Shown here: piece after piece, positions 7,354 through 17,377 of the stretch | How the letters are laid out: each line of letters begins with the position of its first letter | Position numbering within the stretch: position 1 is the first letter of the stretch | NCBI GenBank assembly: GCA_024642265.1 | Contig: JAHEBL010000002.1 | Coordinates: 1,833-65,832, forward strand | Length of the DNA: 64,000 bases | From: Haliea sp. | GTDB lineage: Bacteria > Pseudomonadota > Gammaproteobacteria > Pseudomonadales > Halieaceae | Reading direction: 5' to 3' | Program-made: the position numbers and the translations under genes | The notes under the pieces: model-generated | Databases searched by the model: none | What the model was told of the DNA's origin: nothing | Seen by the model: the letters and a program-made list of their open reading frames with translations, nothing else

Positions 7354-8778
7354 ATGCAGAGATTACGCGGTAGCGACGCCTATGCGATATACAGCGATAC
7401 GCCGACCTCGCCGTTCATCACCCTGAAGGCGGCAATCTACCGACCAACTGACGAAAAAGACCACCCTGATCGCGAAGCGATAAAGGGTTTTATAACTCGC
7501 GCCATTGCTAAAGTCGGTCCGGCCCGGGCAGGGCTGGGTATCATCAGGGTGCCCCTGGATCTGCATCACCCGGTCTGGGTGCAACTTCCGGATTTTAGGG
7601 CGGACGATCACATTCACGAAGCAGTGTTGCCTTCGCCGGGCGGCAAGGCGCAGCTCTGCGACTTTCTTTCCGACCTGGTGGCGAAGCCGCTCGACATGAG
7701 TCGGCCGCTGTGGGAGATCTGGGTGGTTGACGGACTCGAAGGCGGCAGGACAGCCATTGTTTTCAAGGTACACCACGCGTTGGTAGACGGCAAAACCCTG
7801 GCCAGACTGATTGAGCAGGCACACTCCGACGGCAAAGGGGTGTCCAGTGAACAGCCAGAGGCTATACCCGGAAAAGAGCCCCTACCCGGCAAATCCCGGT
7901 TGATCAGTGACGCACTGATCGATCTTGCCAAAAGCTACACGGTTGAACTTCCCCACTATTATCGCTATCTGCAGCGGGCCCGGCGCCACGCCGCCGCTGT
8001 CAGGGAGTCGGGGGGAAACCTCGTCAAACCTTTTTCTGCGCCTTTCACCCTGCTCAACGTCGCCAGGGCAAGCAGCACCCGCATCTACCGCTACGAGAGC
8101 ATTTCATTACCAGACTTCAAGATCCTGGCCAGGCAGTTCGACTGTACGATCAACACCCTGGTGATCGGGGTCTGTTCAGAAGCTCTGCGGCGTTATTTGC
8201 AGGAACTCGACGCGCTGCCATCCGAATCGCTTATAACGGCTATGCCGGTCGGTGATCCGTCCGCAACCAGGCTCGAGCAGTTACTGGGCAGCGGCATCCA
8301 CAACAACAACCTGGCAGTTGCCATCCTGCCGCTGTACCAGAACATAACCGACTTCGGCCAGCGCTTGCGCGCGATAAAGGATGCCTCCAAAGCCGCCATC
8401 GATCATGTGTTGCATGAGGAGGGAAGGCGCTTTGACAATTACCTTGATTTCCTGCCCGGCACCGCGATTCGGGCAATGAACGCCGCCATCATTCGTCGAC
8501 AGAAAAAGAAGCTGAAACCCCACGCCAACCTGGTTATTTCCAATGTGCCCGGCCCGCGCAAGACGCTGTATGCACTGGATGGCCGCCTGCAGATGGAAGA
8601 GCTGTTGTCCGTCGGTAACCTTATGGATAACGGACACCTCAACATCACCGTGTGGAGCTACGTGGACAAGCTGTGCTTCTCATTTCTTTTCCGCAAGGAC
8701 GCGCTGCCGGATCCCGACAATCTGGTTACCCATTTGCACAATGTGGTAGCAGAATTACAGCACGCCCGGGCGAACTGA
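7354..8778 (+). CDS. Wax ester synthase/diacylglycerol acyltransferase (WS/DGAT)
   Basis: A 474-aa bifunctional acyltransferase that esterifies fatty alcohols or diacylglycerol with acyl-CoA to make neutral storage lipid at the inner membrane or lipid-body surface. The family opening LRGSDAYAIYSDTPTSPF is at the N terminus, the catalytic HHALVDG motif at residues 140-146, and the late NVPGPRKTLYALDG motif near the C terminus. The ATG at 7354 is preferred because it matches the family start and lies downstream of the predicted transcription start. An in-frame ATG at 7228 would begin inside the FNR box. A second WS/DGAT is at 35914-37398. The promoter layout suggests induction at low oxygen, which is inference. 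Confidence 0.92.
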   Translation: MQRLRGSDAYAIYSDTPTSPFITLKAAIYRPTDEKDHPDREAIKGFITRAIAKVGPARAGLGIIRVPLDLHHPVWVQLPDFRADDHIHEAVLPSPGGKAQLCDFLSDLVAKPLDMSRPLWEIWVVDGLEGGRTAIVFKVHHALVDGKTLARLIEQAHSDGKGVSSEQPEAIPGKEPLPGKSRLISDALIDLAKSYTVELPHYYRYLQRARRHAAAVRESGGNLVKPFSAPFTLLNVARASSTRIYRYESISLPDFKILARQFDCTINTLVIGVCSEALRRYLQELDALPSESLITAMPVGDPSATRLEQLLGSGIHNNNLAVAILPLYQNITDFGQRLRAIKDASKAAIDHVLHEEGRRFDNYLDFLPGTAIRAMNAAIIRRQKKKLKPHANLVISNVPGPRKTLYALDGRLQMEELLSVGNLMDNGHLNITVWSYVDKLCFSFLFRKDALPDPDNLVTHLHNVVAELQHARAN

Positions 8779-8781
8779 TAT

Positions 8782-8799
8782 CGCGGGGCCCGCCCCGCG
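8782..8799. terminator. GC-rich hairpin between convergent genes
   Basis: CGCGGGGC-CC-GCCCCGCG is a perfect 8-bp stem between the converging stop codons of the wax-ester synthase and the acyl-CoA synthetase. It has no U-tract on either strand, so intrinsic termination is possible but unproven. Confidence 0.45.
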
Positions 8800-8815
8800 G
8801 TGACTTACATTGCCA

Positions 8816-10627
8816 TCAAAAATGCAGCTCGCCGCTCGCTATGCGCGACCGCGTTTCCGCGTCCAGAGGCCGATATAGGTGGCGGGCATCGTCGCGGAAC
8901 AGGATGACGTCCTCAGTGGCGGCAGGATCGTAGCCCTGCTTCTGCAGTTCAACCTTGCGCAGCTTGAGAGTTCCGGTAAGTTCCGCGCTCTGCTGGAGCC
9001 GCAGGAATGCCGGCCGCGCATAGGACGGCAGCACTTCCGCCAGGCCGTGGAACAGCGCCTCGCCGTCGAGTCGGGTCTGCGGTTCCATCACCAATGCCGC
9101 CATCCCGACTCGACCGTCCCCACCGGGCACCTCGACGCCGTAGACTGCGCACAAGTGCACCCCCGGCTGGGCCATGACGGCCTCGGCGACTTCCTGGGTG
9201 GATACGTTTTCGCCTTTCCAGCGGAACGTGTCGCCGACACGGTCCACAAAATAGTAAAAACCCTCGTCATCCCGGTAAAGCAGGTCGCCGGTGCGGAACC
9301 AGGCATCACCCGCCTCGAACACGTCGCGCAGTATCTTTTGCTCGGTGGCCTCCCTCGAGGTATAGCCCTCGAAGCGCCCCGCTGCTGACCGACCCTCGGC
9401 GATGCGTCCGAGCAGTTCGCCCGGTTCGCCAGGCCCGCAGGGCTGGCAACGGCCGTCGGCACTGCGCACAAGGTCGCCGAGCCCGGTATCAAAGCGCGCC
9501 AGTGCTACCTTGATACCAGGAAATGGCTTACCGACGGCACCCGTGCGGCCCGCCAGGTTCAGCATCGCCACGTTGGATTCGGTGGCACCGTAAAACTCCA
9601 CGATCTGGTTGACGCCAAACCGCTCGCGGAACGTTTTCCACACGTCCGGCCGCAAACCGTTGCCGATGGCAAATCGCAGTCGATGCCTCTGCTCCAGCGG
9701 CTGGGGAGGCTGGTTGACCAGGTAACGGCACAACTCACCAATATACTGGAACGCGGTGGCGTCGTGCCGCGCGACTTCCTCCCAGAAATGCCGTGCACTG
9801 AAGTGCCTCGACAGGGCAAGCGTGGCGCCGTTGCGCAGTACGGCGTTGACACACATAACGCCGCCGGAGGTATGGTAGAGCGGCAGCGGGCAATACAGCA
9901 CGTCACGAGAATGCATTCCCGCGAGCGTCGCATAGATGCCACCCCCCATGAACCGGGTGTGACTGAGCCGCGCCGCCTTGGGCAGGCCCGTTGTTCCCGA
10001 TGTATAGATGTAGAACAGGGGATCTGCGCCGCGCAGGTCTGCGCGCACACTGCGCGGTGGATTATCACTGCGCAGGGCTGCGATCTGGGCATCGAGCGAC
10101 TGTGCGCCAGGCAGTCCTGCCTGCTGTTGCGCCGCTGGATCGTCCACGGTGAACACTGCTATACCCGCCGGTGCATGCTCCAGCGACTGCCAGGTCCCGA
10201 TACACTCTGCGCCAAGCAGCACGCGGTCACAACCGGCGGCCTGCAGCGAATGGGACAGGGCTTCTGCGCGCAGGTGGGTATTCAGCAATGCTGTTACAGC
10301 GCCGATCTTTGCCAGCCCCAGCCACATGGCCAGGTATTCCGGGCGGTTTTCCATCAACAGGCCGACCACTGTGCCCCGGCCAATACCCTGCCCCAGCGCC
10401 CAGTGCGCCACCCGGTTGGCCAGGGCATTGACCTGCGCGTAGCTGCACTGCCGGTCCTCGAACAGCACAAGCGGCGCGTCACCCCTGCGCTCTACCGCAT
10501 GTTCCAGCAGGTCGCCTGCGGTAAACCGGCCGGTAGGTCCCGAGCGAACCAGTTCCGGCAACAGCCGCAGGAACCGGCCGGCTACCGTCAAGCGCGAGGG
10601 GCTACCACCTGCAATGTCCCGTTCCAT
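8816..10627 (-). CDS. Long-chain/very-long-chain acyl-CoA synthetase (AMP-forming)
   Basis: A 603-aa adenylate-forming enzyme that activates fatty acids to acyl-CoA via acyl-AMP. The P-loop-like motif YTSGTTGLPKAA lies near residue 215, FYGATESN near 348, and a C-terminal RTGDLLYRDDEGFYYFVDR hinge region near 445. The arrangement resembles the FATP/FadD6-type very-long-chain synthetases. It starts 17 nt after the DUF1329 gene on the same strand and probably belongs to that operon, supplying acyl-CoA for the adjacent lipid-handling genes and the convergent wax-ester synthase. Confidence 0.9.
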   Translation of the reverse strand: MERDIAGGSPSRLTVAGRFLRLLPELVRSGPTGRFTAGDLLEHAVERRGDAPLVLFEDRQCSYAQVNALANRVAHWALGQGIGRGTVVGLLMENRPEYLAMWLGLAKIGAVTALLNTHLRAEALSHSLQAAGCDRVLLGAECIGTWQSLEHAPAGIAVFTVDDPAAQQQAGLPGAQSLDAQIAALRSDNPPRSVRADLRGADPLFYIYTSGTTGLPKAARLSHTRFMGGGIYATLAGMHSRDVLYCPLPLYHTSGGVMCVNAVLRNGATLALSRHFSARHFWEEVARHDATAFQYIGELCRYLVNQPPQPLEQRHRLRFAIGNGLRPDVWKTFRERFGVNQIVEFYGATESNVAMLNLAGRTGAVGKPFPGIKVALARFDTGLGDLVRSADGRCQPCGPGEPGELLGRIAEGRSAAGRFEGYTSREATEQKILRDVFEAGDAWFRTGDLLYRDDEGFYYFVDRVGDTFRWKGENVSTQEVAEAVMAQPGVHLCAVYGVEVPGGDGRVGMAALVMEPQTRLDGEALFHGLAEVLPSYARPAFLRLQQSAELTGTLKLRKVELQKQGYDPAATEDVILFRDDARHLYRPLDAETRSRIASGELHF

Positions 10628-10644
10628 TTCCTGTATATCGGCGA

Positions 10645-12030
10645 TCAGCGTTTCACGTTTTTGCGCAGGTAGGCCGATGTAAAGTAGCTCATGTCCCGAT
10701 AGGGACCGCTGTAATCAAATGGTTTCTGCTCGAACTGGGAAAAACTGATCACATAGTGCCCGGAAGGAAGGTCGTGGAAGATTTGCGCGTGTTTTTCGTA
10801 ACACTCGATATCGTACTGGTATTCGGAGAGCAGGAAACCGACTCGCCACAAATTGTCACGGCTGTCGAAATTTTCTGACATCACAGGGTTCCAACTGTCC
10901 TCGTCGACATACCAGCGGCGCTTTTTGTAGATATGACGCTTGCCGGGCGCCAGCTTCGCTTCCACCACCCAGACCCGGTGTTTTTCGAACCGTATATAGT
11001 TCGGGTTGATGTGGTTGACGGTCAGGCGATCGTCCAGTGTCCCGATAGCCAGGTCGTTGAACCCGTAGTTGTGATACGGGATATAGATCTCGCGTTTGCC
11101 CAGTAACTCGTAGGTATAGCGATCAAAGGCGCCGTTAAATCCTTTCTGGTCATCGGAGGTCTGCAGGCCGCCGGGTCCTGTAGGATTGTCATAGCCTATT
11201 GCCGGCGCCTTGCGCACGCGCCGTATATCCGGACGGTAGATCCACGCATTGCGCTTGGACGCCTGGAAATCGATGGGCTCCTGCACAACAATGGCTTCAC
11301 CCTTCTTCCTTGGCGGGGCCGTGTAAGTTGTGTAGGTCAGGCCTATTCTATCGCCCACGACTTCTTCTGTGGTCGGAATCGGATTCTCGGGGTTATTGAA
11401 GGGAATAGACTGGGTAAACTCGGAAACTTCCAGGGAGCGCTCGCCGTTGGCAAACACGCCGTAGAGTTCCACATTACCCTGGGCTGAATGGTGACAGTAG
11501 TTGGTGCGCGTATTCCACAGCACCTGTTCCGCATTTGTCGGAATTGGAAATGCAATACCGCCGGTGTAGGCACTGAGTGATTCCACTCCATTCGACAGGA
11601 TGGTGTTCCTGGCGTTCCATGCCGCCTTTTCTATCATCCGCTGCGAGTAGTTGAAATCCCTGTGGGCAGGATAGACGTCCATGCGGAACGTCGGATAGCG
11701 CTCGAGCAGCGCGACTTCGCCCTCGGTGAGGAAATCCTTGTATTCCTGCAGGTTCTCCCCCGTGATTGAAAACCGGGGTTTTTCCTCCGGGTAAGGGTTG
11801 GGCAACTCGGCGGGGTGACCGGCGTATTTGACTCCGGGAGGCACGCCTGTCCATTTACCGGACCAGGCCGGTATGCTGCCGTCTGCATTGCCGGCCACCT
11901 CGCCGCCAAAGGGCGTGAGATCCTTGCCCAAACGTGCGGCTTCCTCTTCGGAAACCTTGGCCTGGACCAGGCTTGCTGCCAGCAGCAATGACGCGAGCGC
12001 CGTAATCATAGTCAGTCGGGGGTGTTGCAT
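10645..12030 (-). CDS. DUF1329 (LolB/LolA-like) periplasmic protein
   Basis: A 461-aa exported protein. The start at 12030 follows AGGAG by 9 nt and opens a signal peptide (LTMITALASLLLAASLVQA). The mature N terminus VSEEEAARLGKDLTPFGGE and the body (EYKDFLTEGEVALLERYP ...) are typical of DUF1329. This family is thought to share the curved beta-sheet fold of lipoprotein and lipid carriers (LolA/LolB superfamily) and is nearly always encoded beside DUF1302. A role as periplasmic lipid carrier between the RND pump and the DUF1302 barrel is inferred from this pairing. There is no lipobox. It is followed by an acyl-CoA synthetase and preceded by DUF1302, about 100 nt away. Confidence 0.9.
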   Translation of the reverse strand: MQHPRLTMITALASLLLAASLVQAKVSEEEAARLGKDLTPFGGEVAGNADGSIPAWSGKWTGVPPGVKYAGHPAELPNPYPEEKPRFSITGENLQEYKDFLTEGEVALLERYPTFRMDVYPAHRDFNYSQRMIEKAAWNARNTILSNGVESLSAYTGGIAFPIPTNAEQVLWNTRTNYCHHSAQGNVELYGVFANGERSLEVSEFTQSIPFNNPENPIPTTEEVVGDRIGLTYTTYTAPPRKKGEAIVVQEPIDFQASKRNAWIYRPDIRRVRKAPAIGYDNPTGPGGLQTSDDQKGFNGAFDRYTYELLGKREIYIPYHNYGFNDLAIGTLDDRLTVNHINPNYIRFEKHRVWVVEAKLAPGKRHIYKKRRWYVDEDSWNPVMSENFDSRDNLWRVGFLLSEYQYDIECYEKHAQIFHDLPSGHYVISFSQFEQKPFDYSGPYRDMSYFTSAYLRKNVKR

Positions 12031-12130
12031 ATCAGGTATCTCCTGTGGAAATGGTCGGCTCGCTACGGCTACTGTCTTTTTCAAGGCCTACAGACGGTGA
12101 CGATGTCAGTAGCCGATAACACGAGACTCT

Positions 12131-13774
12131 TTAAAACTTGTATTTTGCGCTCAGAGTAACGTTGTCCCTGTCTGCCAGGATCGGCTCGCCGGGATCATCA
12201 TTACCGAAATAAAATGAGTATTTCGCCTCGAATTCCCAGTTGTCCAGGTAAAGGGCCTTGGCCCCCACCGAAGCCCATTTCTGGCCTTCAATGAGAGAAT
12301 TCTGCAGAACCGATGCGCCATAGCCGTCCACATCCTGTCGCCAGCTGAGGGGAATCTCGAGATCCATGCCCGGGAGGACGGAGTAATAGGACAGGGATGC
12401 ATTGAGACGGTAGCCCCATGCATCCTCGGTAATGCCATAGGGGGCATCTTCCCTCTCGCTCTTCCCCAGGTTATTGGTCTGGTAGATCGCTTCGGCGGTC
12501 AGCGTGAACCGCTCAGCCAGCCAGGGTAATGCCGTATAGACATCGAGCATGCCCAGTATCAGCTGCTGGTATTCTCCCCGCACAGTGCTGGCTCGGATGC
12601 GATTTCCCTCGGCATCGACGTATTCGCTGCGGTCGACGAAAGGCCCATTATCCACATAGACCAGGTCTGCATAGACGGAGGCTTCCCCCCAGGTGGTGTT
12701 GACGCCGAACTGCCATACATCGATGCTATCCAGGTAAATTTCCCGGCTGTAGGAATTTTTCAGATTGCCGTCGCCGGTGAGCACATAGTTGGTGATATCA
12801 CCGGCGTTCAGAAATAACTCAATGCCAGGCGTATTGGCATTGGAGCGGCTGCGACTGACCGAGAAGGTCGTTCCATAGTCCGTTACATAGCGCAACAGCA
12901 GCCCCCACTGGTCTTCGTAGCCGGGCTTATCCTCACTGATAACAGGGGCGGTAACTCCATCGGTAAGTATCACACGCTCGGCGCCGGGGCCGGTGTCTGC
13001 CGGACTCAGGAAGCTTCCCACACCCGGCAGCGTCGACTTTTCCCACTCCAGTTTGTAGTAGGCCTCTGAGCTGATATTGTCAGTGAAATTCCACTTCACA
13101 TCGAACGCGCCCGTGGGAAGGAATATCTCCTTCGCTTCAACCCCCGGGGAGAGTGCGACACCTGCGTCCAACGGATTCTGCAGCGCGTTGACGCCCTGAT
13201 AAAGGAGCGCCTCGCCCCAGGCGATCACCTGGCGACCCAGGCGGACACTGCCCGCCTGGGATTCAAGATCTATATCATAGTTTACGAACGCTTCCAGCAG
13301 ACGCAGCCGCTTGCCGTGCTCGTCCAGTGTGTCGTCCGGGAAATCCCCGCGCTTTACCGTACCGAAATTGGGAATGGCACCGTTGTAGGTGAGATAGTTT
13401 TCCTCCGACAGATCACTTCTCTTGTCTTCATAAACATAGTCATAGAGCCCGTCGGTGCGAACGAAAAACGACAGATTCTCGCGTTTGCCCGCGAATTCCA
13501 GGATGAAGCTGCCCTTGGCTGAGGTCATGCTTCCGTCGTCAAAATTGTTGTTTCCGTCGTTGTAATTCAAGTTGTCAGGGTCGGTGCTGAGCTTCTTGTC
13601 CCGTGACTCGGTGCGCCATTGCGCGGCCCCCGTCAAAGAGGTGTCGAGATCGAGCTGCCAATCGCCGGCATCGAAAGTCAGGGCCATGGCAGTAGTCGAT
13701 AGCGCGCTGCCGGCAATCCAGGCGGCGCCAGCCACGAGTACGGCGATCGTTTTCTGTTTGTGTATTTTCTGCAT
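12131..13774 (-). CDS. DUF1302 outer-membrane beta-barrel protein
   Basis: About 547 aa. An AGGAAAG 9 nt upstream supports the ATG at 13774; an alternative ATG at 13795 overlaps the RND stop (ATGA) and would lengthen the signal region by seven residues. The signal peptide ends at TTAMA. The mature protein alternates aromatic and polar residues and ends in ADRDNVTLSAKYKF, a C-terminal Phe beta-signal used for outer-membrane barrel assembly. DUF1302 proteins are porin-like barrels linked with DUF1329. In this operon it is the likely outer-membrane end of a lipid or hydrophobic-compound transport route. Confidence 0.9.
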   Translation of the reverse strand: MQKIHKQKTIAVLVAGAAWIAGSALSTTAMALTFDAGDWQLDLDTSLTGAAQWRTESRDKKLSTDPDNLNYNDGNNNFDDGSMTSAKGSFILEFAGKRENLSFFVRTDGLYDYVYEDKRSDLSEENYLTYNGAIPNFGTVKRGDFPDDTLDEHGKRLRLLEAFVNYDIDLESQAGSVRLGRQVIAWGEALLYQGVNALQNPLDAGVALSPGVEAKEIFLPTGAFDVKWNFTDNISSEAYYKLEWEKSTLPGVGSFLSPADTGPGAERVILTDGVTAPVISEDKPGYEDQWGLLLRYVTDYGTTFSVSRSRSNANTPGIELFLNAGDITNYVLTGDGNLKNSYSREIYLDSIDVWQFGVNTTWGEASVYADLVYVDNGPFVDRSEYVDAEGNRIRASTVRGEYQQLILGMLDVYTALPWLAERFTLTAEAIYQTNNLGKSEREDAPYGITEDAWGYRLNASLSYYSVLPGMDLEIPLSWRQDVDGYGASVLQNSLIEGQKWASVGAKALYLDNWEFEAKYSFYFGNDDPGEPILADRDNVTLSAKYKF

Positions 13775-13791
13775 AGTCGACTTTCCTGTTT

Positions 13792-16200
13792 TCATGGACG
13801 CCGCCCGACCCACTGGGAGGGTGTCGGGCCCTGCGGGTTATCGGGCAATTGGATGGGTTCCGCAAAATTCTGCGGTTTGACCAGAAAGTGAGCCAGGGCC
13901 GGCAGTAACCACAGGGCACCGACCATGTTCCACAGGAACATGAAGGTCAGCAGGATGCCCATATCCGCCTGGAATTTGATGGGGGACAATAGCCAGGTGA
14001 CCACGCCCAGGCCCAGCGCGAAGCCGGTAAACGCTACCGCCCTGCCCGTCGTTGACAGAGTCTGGTAGTAGGCTTCCTGCATTGGCAGGCCCTGTGTGAG
14101 GTAGTGGGTGAGACGGTTATAGATGTAAATACCGTAGTCCACACCGACACCGACACCCAGAGCCACTACCGGCAGCGTGGCAACCTTCAGGCCGATGCCC
14201 AGGTAGGCCATCAGCGCCTGACACAGCACAGTGGTAAGACCCAGGGGAACTAGAATGCAGATTACCGCGACTGTGCTGCGAAAACTCAGGAATACCAGCG
14301 CCGCTACCACGCCGTAGACAAGAATGAGTATCTGGCCCTGGGCAACGGCTATTTCCTGGTTGGTAGCCGCTTCGACACCGGCATTGCCGGCTGCCAGGGC
14401 GAAGTGCACCTGCTCGTTTCCATACTTTTTCTGGAAGGATTGCACCGCCTTCACCACCGTGTCGATGGTATTGGCCTTGTGGTCCTCGAGAAACATTATG
14501 ACCATGGCCAGACTGCAATCCCGGTTCATAAGCCCCGGAGGCACGTTCTGCAGGCCGCCGTCAATGGAACGCTGGCGCCGCGGCAGGGTGTTCCAGCGCG
14601 GATTGCCCTCATTGAATGCCGTGGCGGTCAGCCTGACCACATCCGCCATGGAGACAACGGAGTCAACGCCGGGCACATTTTCCATGTACCAGTCGAACTT
14701 GTCGATCAACCTGATATTTTTATAGAGTCCGCAGGACTGTAGCGGCGTTTCGACCATGACAACCAGGATATCGGAGCTGACCGCGAAATGGCTGGTAATA
14801 AACGTATTGTCGAGGTTGTAACGGGAGTCCGGGCGCAGCTCCGGTGCACCTGCATCGAGGTCGCCGACCTTCATCTGCTGGCCACCGGCGATCCCGATGC
14901 CGTAGCCCAGCGCAGCGATCGCGATGGAGATCACTGCCACTTTGCGGGTGGCGCACAATGACAACACCGACCACAGCTTGTGGCGCTGCCGGGGATCTAT
15001 CCGCATGTGCCGAATGCCGTTATCACTGATACCGATGTAGGACATAATCACCGGCAGCAGGAACAGGTTGGTAAAAATAATACAGGCCACGCCGATACTG
15101 GCAGCGATGCCCAGTTCCTGGATAACCCCGATATCGATCACCAGCAGGGTGATAAAACCAATGCCATCGCTAATGAGGGCCGTCATGCCCGCGATATACA
15201 GGCTGCGGAAGGCGAGTCGGGCGGCCAGCAACGCTCCGGTATGCTCCTGCGATTGCAAGGCAATGGCGTTGATAACCTGGACGCCGTGGCTGACACCGAT
15301 GGCCAGCACCAGGAAAGGCACAAGGATGGAGAAAGCGTTGAGTCCGAAGCCCGCCAGGTGAAGCAGCCCCAACTGCCAGATAACCGCCAGGATCGAACAA
15401 AACAGCGGCGCGACGGTAGCGCGCAGGCAGCGAGTATAGATGTACAGCAGAAAGAACGTGACTACCAGCGTCGCGGCCGCATACAGAACAATCGCCCCGA
15501 TGCCTTCCAGCAGGTCGCCGACCACTTTGGGGAAGCCCACGATGTGGATAGTGATATTGTCGTTTTGATAGCTCTGGCGCACCAGTTTTTCGAGCTGGCG
15601 GGAGAATTCCAGGTAATTGAGCTGCTCGCCGGTGGCGGGATCCCTGTCGTAGATTGGAACCTCGATGATGGTTGACTTGAAATCGTTTGCCACCATGCTG
15701 CCGATGGTGTTCGAGCGCGTCAGGTTTACGCGCAGTTGCTGCAGCGATTGATTTGACCCGTCGTAATTCGACGGTATCACCGACCCCGTGTCGAACCCCT
15801 CCTCCGTGACCATGGTCCAACGGGTATCGGGGCTCCAGAGGCTCTTCAAACCGTTCTTGTCCACGCCGGGAATATAGAAGATCTCGTCGGCAATCTGGCC
15901 CAGGGTGGAGAGGTATTCGTCGTTGAAAATATCACCTTCTTTTACGGCGACGGCAACTTTAAGGCTGGCCCCACTTGCCCGCAGGTCTCCCATATGCTCA
16001 TTCATCTTCTGGATGAACGGGTGATCCTGCGGCAGCATCTTGGCAAAGCTGGCATCGGGTCGCAGTTGGGCGGCCTGGTAGGCCAGGAAGATGGTGATCA
16101 GTGTGAACGCGACCAGCACCATCCGGCGCGAACCAAAAATCACGCGCTCGGGTAGACTGGTGTCCTCCACAGCGGGGTATCGCAGCTCATCCGTGCCCAT
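13792..16200 (-). CDS. RND/MMPL-family transporter
   Basis: About 802 aa with the MMPL layout: one N-terminal membrane helix (VLVAFTLITIFLAYQAAQL), a large periplasmic loop, a block of helices around residues 230-400, then the same pattern repeated, ending after the second block. The second block contains VALGVGVGVDYGIYIYNRL, a conserved GxxxD-type proton-relay region. The size and lack of MFP/TolC partners resemble HpnN-type lipid exporters rather than drug pumps. The ATG at 16200 with AGAGGA upstream is favoured over an earlier frame start that overlaps the previous gene. It is tightly linked (7-nt gap) to the YCF48-like gene and the DUF1302 gene. Confidence 0.9.
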   Translation of the reverse strand: MGTDELRYPAVEDTSLPERVIFGSRRMVLVAFTLITIFLAYQAAQLRPDASFAKMLPQDHPFIQKMNEHMGDLRASGASLKVAVAVKEGDIFNDEYLSTLGQIADEIFYIPGVDKNGLKSLWSPDTRWTMVTEEGFDTGSVIPSNYDGSNQSLQQLRVNLTRSNTIGSMVANDFKSTIIEVPIYDRDPATGEQLNYLEFSRQLEKLVRQSYQNDNITIHIVGFPKVVGDLLEGIGAIVLYAAATLVVTFFLLYIYTRCLRATVAPLFCSILAVIWQLGLLHLAGFGLNAFSILVPFLVLAIGVSHGVQVINAIALQSQEHTGALLAARLAFRSLYIAGMTALISDGIGFITLLVIDIGVIQELGIAASIGVACIIFTNLFLLPVIMSYIGISDNGIRHMRIDPRQRHKLWSVLSLCATRKVAVISIAIAALGYGIGIAGGQQMKVGDLDAGAPELRPDSRYNLDNTFITSHFAVSSDILVVMVETPLQSCGLYKNIRLIDKFDWYMENVPGVDSVVSMADVVRLTATAFNEGNPRWNTLPRRQRSIDGGLQNVPPGLMNRDCSLAMVIMFLEDHKANTIDTVVKAVQSFQKKYGNEQVHFALAAGNAGVEAATNQEIAVAQGQILILVYGVVAALVFLSFRSTVAVICILVPLGLTTVLCQALMAYLGIGLKVATLPVVALGVGVGVDYGIYIYNRLTHYLTQGLPMQEAYYQTLSTTGRAVAFTGFALGLGVVTWLLSPIKFQADMGILLTFMFLWNMVGALWLLPALAHFLVKPQNFAEPIQLPDNPQGPTPSQWVGRRP

Positions 16201-16207
16201 CGATTGC

Positions 16208-17377
16208 CTAATTCCTCTTGTCCAGTACGCCAGATAGCCGGCTGCTACCACCTTCGCCGGTTACCACGAACCTTCTGTCGCTCAGGGCGATCACCCCATG
16301 CAGGCCCCGGTCGGTACCCGTGTCCAGCGGGGAGAAGTCGTCGCCGTCATCCTCTGTGCTGACTGCGGCGCCGTTCTGCCCTACAAACACCAGTGTGCCG
16401 CCAGCGGTACTGGTGGCGCCGAACAGGCTGCTGCGGGTTTTTGAATCGAGCTGCTGCCAGCTCCGCCCACGGTCTACTGAGCGGTAGATGGTGCCCAACA
16501 GGCCGTAGGCGAATACACTGTCACTCTCCGGATTGACCAGCAGGCCGAAAAAGCTGCCCTCGAAACCGGTTTCCACTGCCTGCCAGGATTCACCACCGCT
16601 GGTGGAAAAAAAGACTGTGCCCCACTCCGAGGCGAGGTACAGGGTGCCGGACGAGTCGCCCACCACGCCATTCAGGTGCGGTTCTTCCGAACTATTGAGT
16701 GTGTAACCGGCATCCTCCCAGGACCGGCCGCCATTCGATGTGTGCAACAGCGAACCGAAGGCACCGGACGCCCAGCCATGCTCTTCACTGGCGAACCAGA
16801 CATCCATCAGCGGCGGGGCGTATACCGGCTCATCCATGACTTCCCGCGCCAGCGCCAGGGCGCTCTTTGCTTCCTCGAGCTCACCCGGCAGATCAGCCTG
16901 CTCAACCGCTGGAACCGCGGCCAGCCGCTGCTGCAGTTCACGAATTTCCCCCTCGGCGCGCGCGACCCGTTCTTCATTGATCAGGGCCTGGTCACTCACG
17001 CCATCGCGCTGGAGCACCCAGTTCACGCCGCCATCAGTAGTGGCCAGGATATTGCCATCGTGTCCCACCGCCCAGCCGCTGGACCCGGATATAAAGAATA
17101 CCCGCGTCAACATCACTGAAGTCGGTACCTTGGCCTGTATCCAGGATTTCCCCCTGTCCTGGGAGTAGAGAATATGACCACGCTCCCCTACTGCTACCAG
17201 GCGATCACCTGCGACCGCGATGTCCAGCAGAAGTGAAGTAGCTGCCCTGGGCATGATGAGCGCGTAATCCGTGGGTGCGGGCCAAGCCCGCGAGGCGAAC
17301 ATCGACAGGCAGCCAAGGAGCAAGAGCGCTCCTTCGCACCACAACAGGCATGATCCTGGCCGACCGGTATCTTTCAT
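16208..17377 (-). CDS. YCF48/BNR-repeat beta-propeller protein, exported
   Basis: A 389-aa protein starting at the ATG of an ATGA overlap with the upstream hydrolase stop. A hydrophobic segment (LLLLGCLSMFASRAWPA) acts as signal peptide. The rest carries propeller repeats of the form GxxGxIxxSxDxGxxW (GHILYSQDRGKSWIQ, GNILATTDGGVNWVL, GSLLHTSNGGRSWED and more). A helical insertion (about residues 140-180, EEARAEGEIRELQQ-like) interrupts the propeller. YCF48 homologues assist assembly of membrane complexes. Here the protein probably scaffolds the RND/DUF1302/DUF1329 assembly in the periplasm, which is inference from its invariant position next to the pump. Confidence 0.85.
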   Translation of the reverse strand: MKDTGRPGSCLLWCEGALLLLGCLSMFASRAWPAPTDYALIMPRAATSLLLDIAVAGDRLVAVGERGHILYSQDRGKSWIQAKVPTSVMLTRVFFISGSSGWAVGHDGNILATTDGGVNWVLQRDGVSDQALINEERVARAEGEIRELQQRLAAVPAVEQADLPGELEEAKSALALAREVMDEPVYAPPLMDVWFASEEHGWASGAFGSLLHTSNGGRSWEDAGYTLNSSEEPHLNGVVGDSSGTLYLASEWGTVFFSTSGGESWQAVETGFEGSFFGLLVNPESDSVFAYGLLGTIYRSVDRGRSWQQLDSKTRSSLFGATSTAGGTLVFVGQNGAAVSTEDDGDDFSPLDTGTDRGLHGVIALSDRRFVVTGEGGSSRLSGVLDKRN

